A stretch of DNA of 55,976 nucleotides from Chloroflexota bacterium. GTDB taxonomy: Bacteria; Chloroflexota; Anaerolineae; Promineifilales; Promineifilaceae. The notes beneath the pieces are model-generated. The model was given only the letters and a program-made list of their open reading frames with translations. It had not been told where the DNA came from and did no database searches. The position numbers were made by a program, and so were the translations under genes. Below, piece after piece: positions 35,922-44,554 of the stretch; the first letter of the stretch is position 1; every line of letters starts with the position of its first letter. Location: assembly GCA_020629055.1 (NCBI GenBank), contig JAHDEB010000002.1, forward strand, positions 7,079 to 63,054, given 5' to 3'.

Positions 35922-37412
35922 TTACCTCACAACCATCGGCATATAATTCCGACTGACAATATCGCTTTCTTCCAGTTTTTTGCGCAGCATTCCAAGCGGA
36001 CTACCGCCTGAAGTTGTGTCAAAAAAGCGGTCGATATTGGGGAAAACGGTTGATAACTCGCTAGGGTCTACCCCAAACCAAAGGGCAAGTTCTGCAAAAT
36101 ACTCGTCACAAGAAGTCGTGGGTATCAGCCGACCGCGGCCGGTATCGAGTGGATTATCTTCATACAGTTGGGGATATTCTCCATAAATGCGCTGTCCGTG
36201 CACCGCGCCACCCATCACCATATGATTTCCACCCCATGCATGGTCTGACCCTTGCCCATTCGATGTCAAGGTTCGGCCGAAGTCACTGGCGGTAAACGTC
36301 GTGACATTATCCTGCAATCCGATCTCCTTCATCGCATCGTTGAAGTCAGACATCCCTTTACTAACCAGCGTGAGCATTTCAGTCTGTGCGTTTAAAACCT
36401 CATCATGGTGGTCCCAGCCACCAAATAAAACAAAGAACGTTTGGCGACGGAAACCCAGATGTTTGTTTGCTGCGATCGTTTTAGCCACCATCGCTAGTTG
36501 CGCAGAAAAATAATCCTCATCGTTAAATTGAGTTGCGAATGCAGGCACTTGGCTCAACGCATTTGCGAAGAGGGCTGACCCTTCCATCGCCCCTTTGGTC
36601 GAGTTTGCAAATGTTTGATCAAATAGATTTTGATATTCAAGGTCAAGCATCGATTCGATGGCCGCATTGCGTAACACATGCATGGGGGACCACTCATCGT
36701 CGTGTCCATGAATTTGGATCGCCCCATTGCCCCACGGAACCAGGCTGTACTCGGTCAACGTGTTTCCGGTTTGAAAGATGTTGGTTCCGGCCAGTGAAAT
36801 GTTCATGGAGACGTTTTGATTGTCGTTGAGCGAATGCATTAAATCGGCCGTGCGCCCGCCCCAACCAAAACCAGAACGACGGTCGGGAACAGAAGTTTGC
36901 CAATGTGCGATTTGGTCGCTGTGCGAATAAAGACCTAACGGCAGGCGTGCTGTTTCATCTTCGATGGTTGATTTTGTAACCGGTTCAACCAATGTGCCGA
37001 CATTCGCGACGAAGGCTAAATCTCCGCCGTTGAACAACTGGGCCACTTCTGGCATCGATGGGTGTACACCGTATTGCCGGCCGTCCCCACCCATTTGATT
37101 AAGTGGGATTAGATTCCCCTTCGGCAGTGCTAAATCAGAGCGAATCGTTGCGTATTCACTGTATTCGCTGTCACTGCGCGGGACCAACATGTTAAACGAG
37201 TCGTTGCCACCGGCCAGAAAAATACAGACGAGCGCTTTGTAATCGTCGTCTCCAGCCAAATTATGGGCCGAATACGAGGGTATAGCGGGTAGATTTTCAG
37301 CCGCCATGCTGTTGGTCATTCGTAAATTTAAAAGGGTTGAAAATAGAGAGGATGATCCTACAGCTGCACAGCTCGCTTCCCCTAAAAATTGTCTTCTTGT
37401 TGATTTAAACAT
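35922..37412 (-). CDS. DUF1501 exported protein
   Basis: About 496 residues. The N-terminus has a twin-arginine type signal (KSTRRQFLG, then an Ala/Ser/Leu-rich stretch). The mature part has the DUF1501 signatures KALVCIFLAGGNDSFNMLVP, LYSHSDQIAHWQTS, FVLFGGWDHHDE and TASDFGRTLTSNGQGSDHAWGG, the last resembling a sulfatase/alkaline-phosphatase-like active region. The gene is paired with a DUF1800 gene 111 bp upstream, an association seen repeatedly in bacteria. The biochemical role of the pair is not established. I start at ATG 37412; an in-frame GTG at 37433 would add 7 residues. Confidence 0.85.
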   Translation of the reverse strand: MFKSTRRQFLGEASCAAVGSSSLFSTLLNLRMTNSMAAENLPAIPSYSAHNLAGDDDYKALVCIFLAGGNDSFNMLVPRSDSEYSEYATIRSDLALPKGNLIPLNQMGGDGRQYGVHPSMPEVAQLFNGGDLAFVANVGTLVEPVTKSTIEDETARLPLGLYSHSDQIAHWQTSVPDRRSGFGWGGRTADLMHSLNDNQNVSMNISLAGTNIFQTGNTLTEYSLVPWGNGAIQIHGHDDEWSPMHVLRNAAIESMLDLEYQNLFDQTFANSTKGAMEGSALFANALSQVPAFATQFNDEDYFSAQLAMVAKTIAANKHLGFRRQTFFVLFGGWDHHDEVLNAQTEMLTLVSKGMSDFNDAMKEIGLQDNVTTFTASDFGRTLTSNGQGSDHAWGGNHMVMGGAVHGQRIYGEYPQLYEDNPLDTGRGRLIPTTSCDEYFAELALWFGVDPSELSTVFPNIDRFFDTTSGGSPLGMLRKKLEESDIVSRNYMPMVVR

Positions 37413-37523
37413 GGTGTTTTTGGAACCTGACACATATCGTCGATCATGCCAATCGAAATTTGATCTGTGTTAGGTAGTATAGATATTTTTTAGATCCGGT
37501 TTCCGTGATAAAAGGAAAATCGA

Positions 37524-39245
37524 TCAAACTTGAATCGTGTAGTCTGGACAAACTAAAAACAGATAGATGGCTAATTTGACGATATCTTCCGGCTCGTTCT
37601 GCCAAGAATCGGCCATACCGGTAAGCGCAGTTTTAATAATGTTGCGCATGCCGCTCGAAAGTGTGCCGTAGGTCAACAACAGATCAAGGTGATCGATTAG
37701 TGCATCGATATTACCGGCCAATCCCAGCTCTGTGCTCCAATCAGGGAGTGGTCGATCGATTTCATACGTGGTGCCATAAAGTTCATAACCGTTGGGCAAG
37801 TACATGGCGGTATTCCACTCGAACTCGTGATAGATTAAATTCATGATCGAAATGGCGGTGTAGCTGTTTAACAGTTGGAATTCTGGAGCAACCAATCCGG
37901 CTGCGCCCATGGGTCCTGGCGGCCGATAATCCGGCGAAAAAAAGTTAAACACGCTCGGTGGATTGAACATATACTGTCGAAGCTCTATTTCAAGCGTCCA
38001 TCCGGCATCCCAAAATTTATTTTGTGGGTTTGAAAAATTGAAGGCTCTGAACAGGTGGACATAGCGAAAGAATGGCTCACGCAGTTTGCCAGCACTTTCG
38101 TGATTAATATAGCTTTCATCACGGGCTTCTTCATCTAAAAGAATAGCACGGACTACCGCCTTGAGATCACCACGCACACCGCGTCCGTTGTCGTTAAATA
38201 CCGCCGTAATCCGGCCGATATATTCTGGGGTCGGGTTCGATTTAACCAGCCGCTGAATTAAGCGACGGCCTATAAACGGTCCGACATTTTGATGGTAAAA
38301 CAGATTGTTTAAGGCGAAATTGACATCTGCAGCTGTCGATTGACCGGCCGGAGCGACCCAGCCTTCAAGTAACCGTTTTTCACCTGGCTCATGTTCGTCG
38401 TCATTCATGAGCATCGGCCGGGCCGATGTGTAAGGATTGAGCCACGCATATTCAAACATCATTTCCCATTGTAGATTGGGCTCTCCCGTGTGGTCATAAG
38501 TCATGCCGGTAAAAATCTTAGCGAATTCCGTAATATGGCTATTGTCATAAGTTGGTATCGGCTGTCCGTTTCCATCTAACACCAACGATCCATCATCATT
38601 TAAATAAAATAGCCCAATAGAAAACAGTTGCATCACCTCACGAGCGTAATTCTCATCGGGAAAACGACCTTCACTTTCATCCGTTTTACGATTGCCCGCA
38701 TGGCTTAAAAAGTTCCCCATAATCGGGCTAAGGGTGATGTCATAAAGCAGTTCTCGATAGTTACCAAACGCATGTTTCAGCAGCATGTCGTACCAGTTGC
38801 CGATACCGTTTGCGACCACATAGAGGGCGTCTGTATCGGTTGAAATTACAAATATTTCACTGAGCGCCAGCGCTACTCGTTGACGTAACAGATCGTCTCC
38901 CATCATCATGGTATCCCATAACGCATACCGGAATAGCTCCCGTTCTGGGTAATATTCTTGCCCTAAAAGGGATTTAGGGAAAATCTTGTAGACCGCCTCC
39001 ATAATTTGGCTTTGGGGAGTGAAAAACTGTTCATCCAGCCAAGCTTCAATGCCGATGCTTGCCACATAATCGATTAATTCGCGGTCAGCGCCAAGGGTGG
39101 CCTGTGATAAAAATCGCGAGATTGATTGTTCATAGGTGAGGTTGGTTTCGCGAGCACCACTTTGTGCTCTTAGTGCAGTTGTATCAAATACGGCCGGGTT
39201 CGACAGTTGCCGAAAAAACTCCCTCCGATTCATCTGATTGCTCAT
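37524..39245 (-). CDS. DUF1800 exported protein
   Basis: 573 residues from ATG 39245, chosen because AAGGAG sits 8 nt upstream; the frame is open for 74 more codons but those lack family features. The N-terminus MNRREFFRQLSNP is a possible twin-arginine-like motif without a long hydrophobic core. DUF1800 features: SRFLSQATLGADRELID, LRQRVALALSEIFVIS, DENYAREVMQLFSIGLF, EFAKIFTGMTYD and IGRRLIQRLVKSNPTPEYI. It is the partner of the downstream DUF1501 protein, with the two probably co-transcribed and exported together. Function unknown; roles in surface or polymer processing are speculation. Confidence 0.85.
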   Translation of the reverse strand: MSNQMNRREFFRQLSNPAVFDTTALRAQSGARETNLTYEQSISRFLSQATLGADRELIDYVASIGIEAWLDEQFFTPQSQIMEAVYKIFPKSLLGQEYYPERELFRYALWDTMMMGDDLLRQRVALALSEIFVISTDTDALYVVANGIGNWYDMLLKHAFGNYRELLYDITLSPIMGNFLSHAGNRKTDESEGRFPDENYAREVMQLFSIGLFYLNDDGSLVLDGNGQPIPTYDNSHITEFAKIFTGMTYDHTGEPNLQWEMMFEYAWLNPYTSARPMLMNDDEHEPGEKRLLEGWVAPAGQSTAADVNFALNNLFYHQNVGPFIGRRLIQRLVKSNPTPEYIGRITAVFNDNGRGVRGDLKAVVRAILLDEEARDESYINHESAGKLREPFFRYVHLFRAFNFSNPQNKFWDAGWTLEIELRQYMFNPPSVFNFFSPDYRPPGPMGAAGLVAPEFQLLNSYTAISIMNLIYHEFEWNTAMYLPNGYELYGTTYEIDRPLPDWSTELGLAGNIDALIDHLDLLLTYGTLSSGMRNIIKTALTGMADSWQNEPEDIVKLAIYLFLVCPDYTIQV

Positions 39246-39710
39246 TAAACATTCTCCTTCTGCTTGGTGGTATAACCAGAGCTTTTCTTCTTGGTATGCG
39301 TCTTTGTAGGCGCTTTTTCCTTTTTGGTTATTGTATAGCCTAAACATGCTTTTAGAGGGCATGTTTGCCGAAGGGCGCAATTTGAACTTTTTAAGTGTTT
39401 CATCTCTAACTCGTCCTTCAAAAACAGGAAACCTCGTTTTAAGGTTTCTATCGGTAAAACAGGGCACAGTTCAATTGTAAACAGTGTATAGGACAGGTGT
39501 CAGTTTAGAAACCGATTCTGGACAAACGGTAAAATTTGGGGGATGAGGGGGAGCTGCATTGAAATGAATGCGCATGTGAGGTTAAAACTGTAAGGTTCGG
39601 TTCTCATATCAAAAGGATGATCATTTCCTGTTAAACACGCATAGATTTCGAATAACGACATCAGGGTCGCTATAATCGGAGCGAACAAAGTCAGCACAAC
39701 GGAAAAACCC
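39246..39710. other. Divergent intergenic region before the glycan cluster
   Basis: These 465 bp separate the DUF1800 gene (minus) from the first GT4 gene (plus). They include a hairpin GAAACCT/AGGTTTC at 39428-39448 that on the minus strand is followed by CCTGTTTTTG, so it might attenuate transcription toward DUF1800. A minus-strand 65-codon frame at 39500-39697 has no ribosome binding site and was not accepted. No promoter could be assigned with confidence. Confidence 0.45.
39254..39259 (-). promoter_or_regulatory. Ribosome binding site fixing the DUF1800 start
   Basis: AAGGAG on the minus strand lies 8 nt before ATG 39245. It supports this start over the longer upstream frame beginning at 39467. 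Confidence 0.8.
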
Positions 39711-41006
39711 TTGAAAATTCTCTCAATTGTACATCGCTACTATCCGGCCGTGGGTGGGGCAGAATACCACATGCGGGCGATTAATCGCCGTTTGGTTGAA
39801 CGAGGACACGACGTGACCGTTCTCACAACTGACGCGGCTGATTTCGCCTTGTTTTGGGACCCTAAAGCGAGGCGATTCGAGGAACATGATGAGACGGTCG
39901 ATAGTGTCCGCATTCTCCGTTTTCCGGTACAGCATATGCCTTTTTCAAACTATGCATACCCGGCCGCGCGGCTGCTTACCGGTCAGGTTTCGCGTTTATT
40001 CCCCCAAAGCCAACTGGTTAACCGCTTGACCGAACTCACACCCAATGTGCCAAACATGCGTCGATGGATGCAAACCAACACAGAACAGTTTGATGTGGTG
40101 CTGGGGATGCCGATTACATTAGAAGGAATTATTAAATTAGGAGAGCAATTCGCCCAGCAGAAAAGTATCCCATTTGTATTGTGGCCATTGACCCACCTAG
40201 GGGCCGGTGCCGCCCCAGGAACCGATCGTGTTAGTCGTTTTTACACCCTGCCTCAGCAACAGCAGATGGTGCTGCAGGCGGCCGGACTCGTCGCCAACAA
40301 CCTGGCCGAGCGTGACTTTTATCTGCAGCGGGGGATGGCGGCGGAAAAGATAATCGTGGCACCGCCCGCCCCTGACCCAGACCAGCTTTTAGGTGGGGAG
40401 GGGGCCCGCTGGCGTGCACAGCATTCACCGGATGACATCCCACTTGTCGTTGTCGTATCTGCGCTTACCCGAGACAAAGGGACGTTACAAACGCTAGATG
40501 CTATGCGCCAGTTGTGGCGGCAGGGGGTTCAAGCAAAACTCGTGTTGGCAGGCTCGCCCATGGCGGACTTTGAGCGATATTTGGCTCAAATGCCAGCATC
40601 CGAAAAAGAGCATTTGATTGTGCGTGGCAAAATCAGCGACGCTGAACGCAACGACCTGCTCGATGCGGCCGATATCTTTTGTATGCCCTCCGTTGTTGAA
40701 TCCTTTGGACTGGCTTTCACAGAAGCGATGCTCTACAAAACACCGGTAATCGGAGCAGACGTTTGGGGAGTAAAAGAGTTTGTGATTCGGCCGAACGAAA
40801 ACGGGCTGCTGGTCAAAGCGGGTGAGGTGGCAGCCTTAGCAGAGCAAATCAAGCGACTTTTAGATGATAAAACGTTGGCCGCAAAATTAGGTGAGGCTGG
40901 GTACGCCTATGCCAGTCAGCTGTCTTGGGAAGATAGTTTGAACAAAATCGAACCGTTTTTGCAGCGGTTGACCGCATCTCATCATCAAACGGGGCAAGCG
41001 GCATGA
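39711..41006 (+). CDS. GT4-family glycosyltransferase 1
   Basis: A 431-residue GT-B glycosyltransferase. N-terminal donor-fold signature MKILSIVHRYYPAVGGAEYH (start codon TTG, read as Met; GGA about 8 nt upstream). The C-terminal nucleotide-sugar site is VVSALTRDKGTLQTLDAM, then VRGKISDAERNDLLDAADIFCMPSV and ESFGLAFTEAMLYKTPVIG, the E-x7-E motif of GT4 retaining enzymes. It opens a plus-strand surface-glycan cluster and overlaps the next gene by ATGA. It is clearly paralogous to its neighbour (shared PLTHLGAG segment near residue 165). Confidence 0.92.
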   Translation: MKILSIVHRYYPAVGGAEYHMRAINRRLVERGHDVTVLTTDAADFALFWDPKARRFEEHDETVDSVRILRFPVQHMPFSNYAYPAARLLTGQVSRLFPQSQLVNRLTELTPNVPNMRRWMQTNTEQFDVVLGMPITLEGIIKLGEQFAQQKSIPFVLWPLTHLGAGAAPGTDRVSRFYTLPQQQQMVLQAAGLVANNLAERDFYLQRGMAAEKIIVAPPAPDPDQLLGGEGARWRAQHSPDDIPLVVVVSALTRDKGTLQTLDAMRQLWRQGVQAKLVLAGSPMADFERYLAQMPASEKEHLIVRGKISDAERNDLLDAADIFCMPSVVESFGLAFTEAMLYKTPVIGADVWGVKEFVIRPNENGLLVKAGEVAALAEQIKRLLDDKTLAAKLGEAGYAYASQLSWEDSLNKIEPFLQRLTASHHQTGQAA

Positions 41007-42256
41007 AAATCTTGCATATCATTCCCCGATATTTGCCAGCCGTGGGTGGGGCTGAAATCCACATGGCCGAGCTTTCACAGCGGTTGGCAGCGGCCGGACA
41101 CGAGGTGACTGTTGCTACCTCAAACGCGCTCGATTTTGAATATTTATGGGACCCAAACAAGCGCAAGGTCGAGACAAAAGATGAGCACTTATCTGGTGTA
41201 AACGTTAAACGCTTTCCGGTGCGCCACTTGCCGCTAGCGCCTAAAAGTTATCATGGGGTCCGTCGTTTGCTTTGGCTTAGCCGGATCGGTGCATTGTCCC
41301 GTTTGGCACCCCATTTGGTGGGATTAGACGCTTTTCTAGCAAAAGAAGCTGGCAATTATGATTTGATCGGTGGGATGAATATCGCCTATGAAGGGGTGAT
41401 GGGCAGTGGCTTGCGCGCGGCTCAGAAACACAACCGGCCGTTTGTTGCTTATCCGCTGACCCACTTGGGGGCCGGTGACCGGCCGGGGAGCGATCCGCAA
41501 AGCCAGTTTTACACAATGCCCCATCAGCAAAAAATAGTGTGCGCAAGTGATCGCCTAATCGCCCAAACGGAGACAGAAAAAGCATTTTATGCCAATGCTG
41601 GCATGTCGGCCGACCAGATTGTCGTGGCTGGCCCTGGGCTAACCCCAGAAAGCGTTCAAGGTGGAGATGGCGAGGCGTGGCGCCAAAAACATCAGATTTT
41701 CGGCACCATTATCGCTTGCGTCTGCACCCTGACCCGTGACAAAGGTGTGCCGGAACTGCTGGCTGCGATGGAAGGCTTAAAAGATCAATCGGTGACGCTT
41801 GTGCTCGCCGGAGGGGTGACAGACGAGATAAAATCTTTGCTGTCAGCGGCCGAAGCTGAGCATTTGAACGTCTTGGTTTTAGGCCGAATCTCTGACGAAG
41901 AAAAACGTGACTTGCTGGCCGCCTGTGACATTTTCGCGATGCCGTCCCGGATCGACTCATTTGGCATCGCCTACCTAGAGGCTTGGGCCAACGGCAAACC
42001 GGTTGTTGGTGCCAACGCTTGGGGGATTGGTGATGTCATCACAGATGGAGAAGACGGGATGTTGGCACCGTTTGGTGATGTTGCGGTCCTAGAGGCCAAG
42101 CTGCGCATTTTGCTTGACCATCCGGCCGAGCGGGTGCGCTTAGGGGGGAACGGATATCAAAAGTTAACCCAGCAGCACACCTGGCAGCATAAATTCGAGC
42201 TGGTCGAACAGGCTTATCGGGCTGTTGTCTCCGTTGTGAAAGGAGAGGTACGATGA
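41003..42256 (+). CDS. GT4-family glycosyltransferase 2
   Basis: A 417-residue paralogue of the preceding gene, with N-terminus MKILHIIPRYLPAVGGAEIH, the internal signature YPLTHLGAGDRPGSDPQSQFYT, and C-terminal GT4 motifs VCTLTRDKGVPELL, VLGRISDEEKRDLLAACDIF and DSFGIAYLEAWANGKPVVG. The ATG overlaps the previous stop as ATGA, and its own stop overlaps the next start the same way, so three glycosyltransferases are translated as a coupled unit. The duplicates probably add successive sugars of related type; donor and acceptor are unknown. Confidence 0.92.
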   Translation: MKILHIIPRYLPAVGGAEIHMAELSQRLAAAGHEVTVATSNALDFEYLWDPNKRKVETKDEHLSGVNVKRFPVRHLPLAPKSYHGVRRLLWLSRIGALSRLAPHLVGLDAFLAKEAGNYDLIGGMNIAYEGVMGSGLRAAQKHNRPFVAYPLTHLGAGDRPGSDPQSQFYTMPHQQKIVCASDRLIAQTETEKAFYANAGMSADQIVVAGPGLTPESVQGGDGEAWRQKHQIFGTIIACVCTLTRDKGVPELLAAMEGLKDQSVTLVLAGGVTDEIKSLLSAAEAEHLNVLVLGRISDEEKRDLLAACDIFAMPSRIDSFGIAYLEAWANGKPVVGANAWGIGDVITDGEDGMLAPFGDVAVLEAKLRILLDHPAERVRLGGNGYQKLTQQHTWQHKFELVEQAYRAVVSVVKGEVR

Positions 42257-43524
42257 AGATATTGCACATCGTTCATCAGTTTGCCCCTCATTTTGTTGGG
42301 GGGACTGAGCTAAATACGGCCGGATTAGCGGCTGAACAGACAAAAAACGGTCACGATGTGGCGATTTTTGTCCCGGCTCCGATCACGGCTGCCGGAGAAC
42401 AATCATTTACGGTTACAGACGAGGCGTGCGGCCGGGTGTTTCGTGTGCCGGTGGGCGAACGGTCCGGCAGCGCCGTGTTTCGTGACACATTGGCAAACAG
42501 CGGTGTGATTGCAGATGCTTTACAGCTGGTGCTCGATCACTTTCAACCTGACCTAATCCATATTCAACATTTGATGGGGCTACCGGTTCGGCCGATTAGT
42601 CGCCTGCTAAAGGCTTATGATCGGCCGATTGTTATTACGCTGCTCGACTTTTGGTGGAGCTGTGCCAACGCTCAGCTGTTGACCAATGACACGCAAGAAA
42701 TCTGTGACGGCCCAAATCTTTTTCTAAATTGCGGCCGCTGTGCGGCGGTTCGTGGCGGGCTACCTGCGCTGAGCGGCCCCGCACTCTCGCCTGTCCTCGC
42801 GCTACGCAATTGGTGGCTGCGGCCGTTGTTACAACAGGCTGATGGGGTTTTAGCCCCAACACGCTTTGTGGCCGATTGGTACGCGGCTCGCTTCGATATG
42901 GCCCATCCGATTGAAGAAGTCGCGCTTGGGTTTGAACAGCCTAGCAAGCGAGGCATGAACACTTTTAATGAAGAGCCGCCTGCATCAGAGCTGAAGTTGG
43001 CCTATGTCGGGGGGCTGAGCCACCAAAAGGGGGTGCATGTCATTATCGAGGCGATTAAAGGGATTGAAACACCGCTTTCGCTGACGATAGGCGGAGATGA
43101 AAGTCAGTTTCCTGATTATGTGGCCCAGCTAAAACAGGCGGCCGACGGGCGGGTGACATTTAAAGGAAAATTGAAACAAGATGAGGTGCAGGATCTAATG
43201 GGGCAGGCTGATCTGCTTTTGGTGCCGTCTTTGTGGTATGAAACCTACGCGATTGTTGTTTCAGAGGCATTTGCGGCCGGTATTCCCGTTTTAGTTTCAG
43301 ATCTCGGGGCGTTGGCGGAGCGGGTAGAGCATCAGGTGAGTGGCTTAAAGGCCCCGGCCGGGGATGTGGTCGCTTGGCGGGATCAGATTCGCAGTGTGGT
43401 TGAAAACCGATCACTTTTACAGCAGATGGCAGGTAACGCTCCGGCCGCTTTTACCATGCACGATCATTTTCTAGCGGTACAGCAGGTTTACAATAAAGCG
43501 CAAAGCCGCCACCTTAGTCAATAA
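42253..43524 (+). CDS. GT4-family glycosyltransferase 3 with Cys-rich insert
   Basis: A 423-residue GT4 enzyme of a different subgroup: N-terminus MKILHIVHQFAPHFVGGTELN, then TLLDFWWSCANAQLL followed by a Cys cluster (CDGPNLFLNCGRCAA) that may bind a metal, as in some GT4 relatives that share the DFW-C pattern. C-terminal motifs are YVGGLSHQKGVHVIIEAI, FKGKLKQDEVQDLMGQADLLLVPS and ETYAIVVSEAFAAGIPVLV. It ends the three-gene coupled unit; a 120-bp gap with a candidate promoter follows. Confidence 0.92.
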   Translation: MKILHIVHQFAPHFVGGTELNTAGLAAEQTKNGHDVAIFVPAPITAAGEQSFTVTDEACGRVFRVPVGERSGSAVFRDTLANSGVIADALQLVLDHFQPDLIHIQHLMGLPVRPISRLLKAYDRPIVITLLDFWWSCANAQLLTNDTQEICDGPNLFLNCGRCAAVRGGLPALSGPALSPVLALRNWWLRPLLQQADGVLAPTRFVADWYAARFDMAHPIEEVALGFEQPSKRGMNTFNEEPPASELKLAYVGGLSHQKGVHVIIEAIKGIETPLSLTIGGDESQFPDYVAQLKQAADGRVTFKGKLKQDEVQDLMGQADLLLVPSLWYETYAIVVSEAFAAGIPVLVSDLGALAERVEHQVSGLKAPAGDVVAWRDQIRSVVENRSLLQQMAGNAPAAFTMHDHFLAVQQVYNKAQSRHLSQ

Positions 43525-43549
43525 GATAATCACAGTTCTGTGAGACTGC

Positions 43550-43577
43550 TTGTGGAATTTACAACGGAGCTTATAAT
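43550..43577 (+). promoter_or_regulatory. Candidate promoter upstream of the export permease
   Basis: A perfect -10 box TATAAT (43572-43577) lies 16 nt after TTGTGG (43550-43555), a weak -35. An upstream palindrome CACAGTTCTGTG (43531-43542) could be an operator or the end of the previous transcript. Confidence 0.4.
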
Positions 43578-43644
43578 TTCTAGTCGTTTGACCTTGCTAA
43601 AATAAGGCTGGATTCAAACGAAAAAACCGGGCAGGAAAAAAAGA

Positions 43645-44505
43645 TTGATCGCACAAAAAAACAGCAAACAAACGACCATCATGCACCGCTTTGAGCAAAT
43701 GTGGCGTTTCAAATACCTAACCCAAAATCTAATCGTACGTGACATCAAGATCCGCTACCGTAATTCTTTCTTAGGTGTGCTGTGGAGCTTGCTGACCCCG
43801 TTGTTTATGATGGTGGTGTTTAGCTTGGTTTTTACCGTTGCGTTTGGCAACGACTCGATCCGTCAGTATGCGGTCTTCTTTTTAGTTGGGCTGATTCCTT
43901 GGAACTTTTTTAACGGTGGCTTACGCCTCGGGACAAATTCATTTTTAGCGAACTCTGTTCTCATCAAGAAAGTCTACTTCCCTCGGGAACTGCTTCCTTT
44001 TTCTGCCATTATTTCAGAACTGGTTAACTTCGGATTCGCCTTTTTGATCCTTATTGTATTTTTGTATGGGTCAGGCTTGCCGCTTACCATTCATGCGTTA
44101 TGGGTCATCCCTATTCTGCTTACCCAGATTCTACTCACTGTCGGACTTTCGTTACTTTTTGGCTCGATAAACGTCTTTTACCGAGACATCATGATGATTT
44201 TAGACGTCGCGCTATTGGCCTTGTTCTTTCTCACCCCCATCATGTACCCGCTGGATCAATATGGGGCGACCGCAACGCTTATGGGTATTACATTCGACCC
44301 AGCTCAGGTGATGCGCTGGATCAACCCGATGGCGTCAATTGTCGATGGCTACCGCACGGTGTTGTGGGGTACCACGACGAGTACAGGCCCTGCACCGATG
44401 TTTTTCCCATTTTGGTTGCGAACGTTTGTAACCTCTTTACTCATTTTTATTGTCGGCTATGGCGTTTTTCTACGGACAGAATCGCAGTTTGGCGAGAAGT
44501 TGTAA
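43645..44505 (+). CDS. ABC-2 type polysaccharide export permease
   Basis: A 286-residue permease of the Wzm/TagG type. N-terminal amphipathic segment (LIVRDIKIRYRNSFLGVLWSLLTPL) is the family hallmark, followed by six helices and the export signature LIPWNFFNGGLRLGTNSFLANSVLIKKVYFPREL. The start is TTG 43645 with AGGAAA about 6 nt upstream; an ATG at 43681 is a possible alternative. Such permeases need a dedicated ATPase (Wzt/TagH), usually the next gene, but none is present here. Confidence 0.9.
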   Translation: MIAQKNSKQTTIMHRFEQMWRFKYLTQNLIVRDIKIRYRNSFLGVLWSLLTPLFMMVVFSLVFTVAFGNDSIRQYAVFFLVGLIPWNFFNGGLRLGTNSFLANSVLIKKVYFPRELLPFSAIISELVNFGFAFLILIVFLYGSGLPLTIHALWVIPILLTQILLTVGLSLLFGSINVFYRDIMMILDVALLALFFLTPIMYPLDQYGATATLMGITFDPAQVMRWINPMASIVDGYRTVLWGTTTSTGPAPMFFPFWLRTFVTSLLIFIVGYGVFLRTESQFGEKL

Positions 44506-44554
44506 GCGCATTTGGTCTAGCAGGTACCATTAGACCCAATAGATATGCAAAACG

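Noticed and set aside
39246-39467. N-terminal extension of the DUF1800 protein by 74 codons
   Set aside because: A strong ribosome binding site immediately precedes ATG 39245, and the extension lacks family features.
39500-39697. A 65-codon hydrophobic minus-strand frame
   Set aside because: No ribosome binding site, and it occupies the probable promoter region of the glycan cluster.
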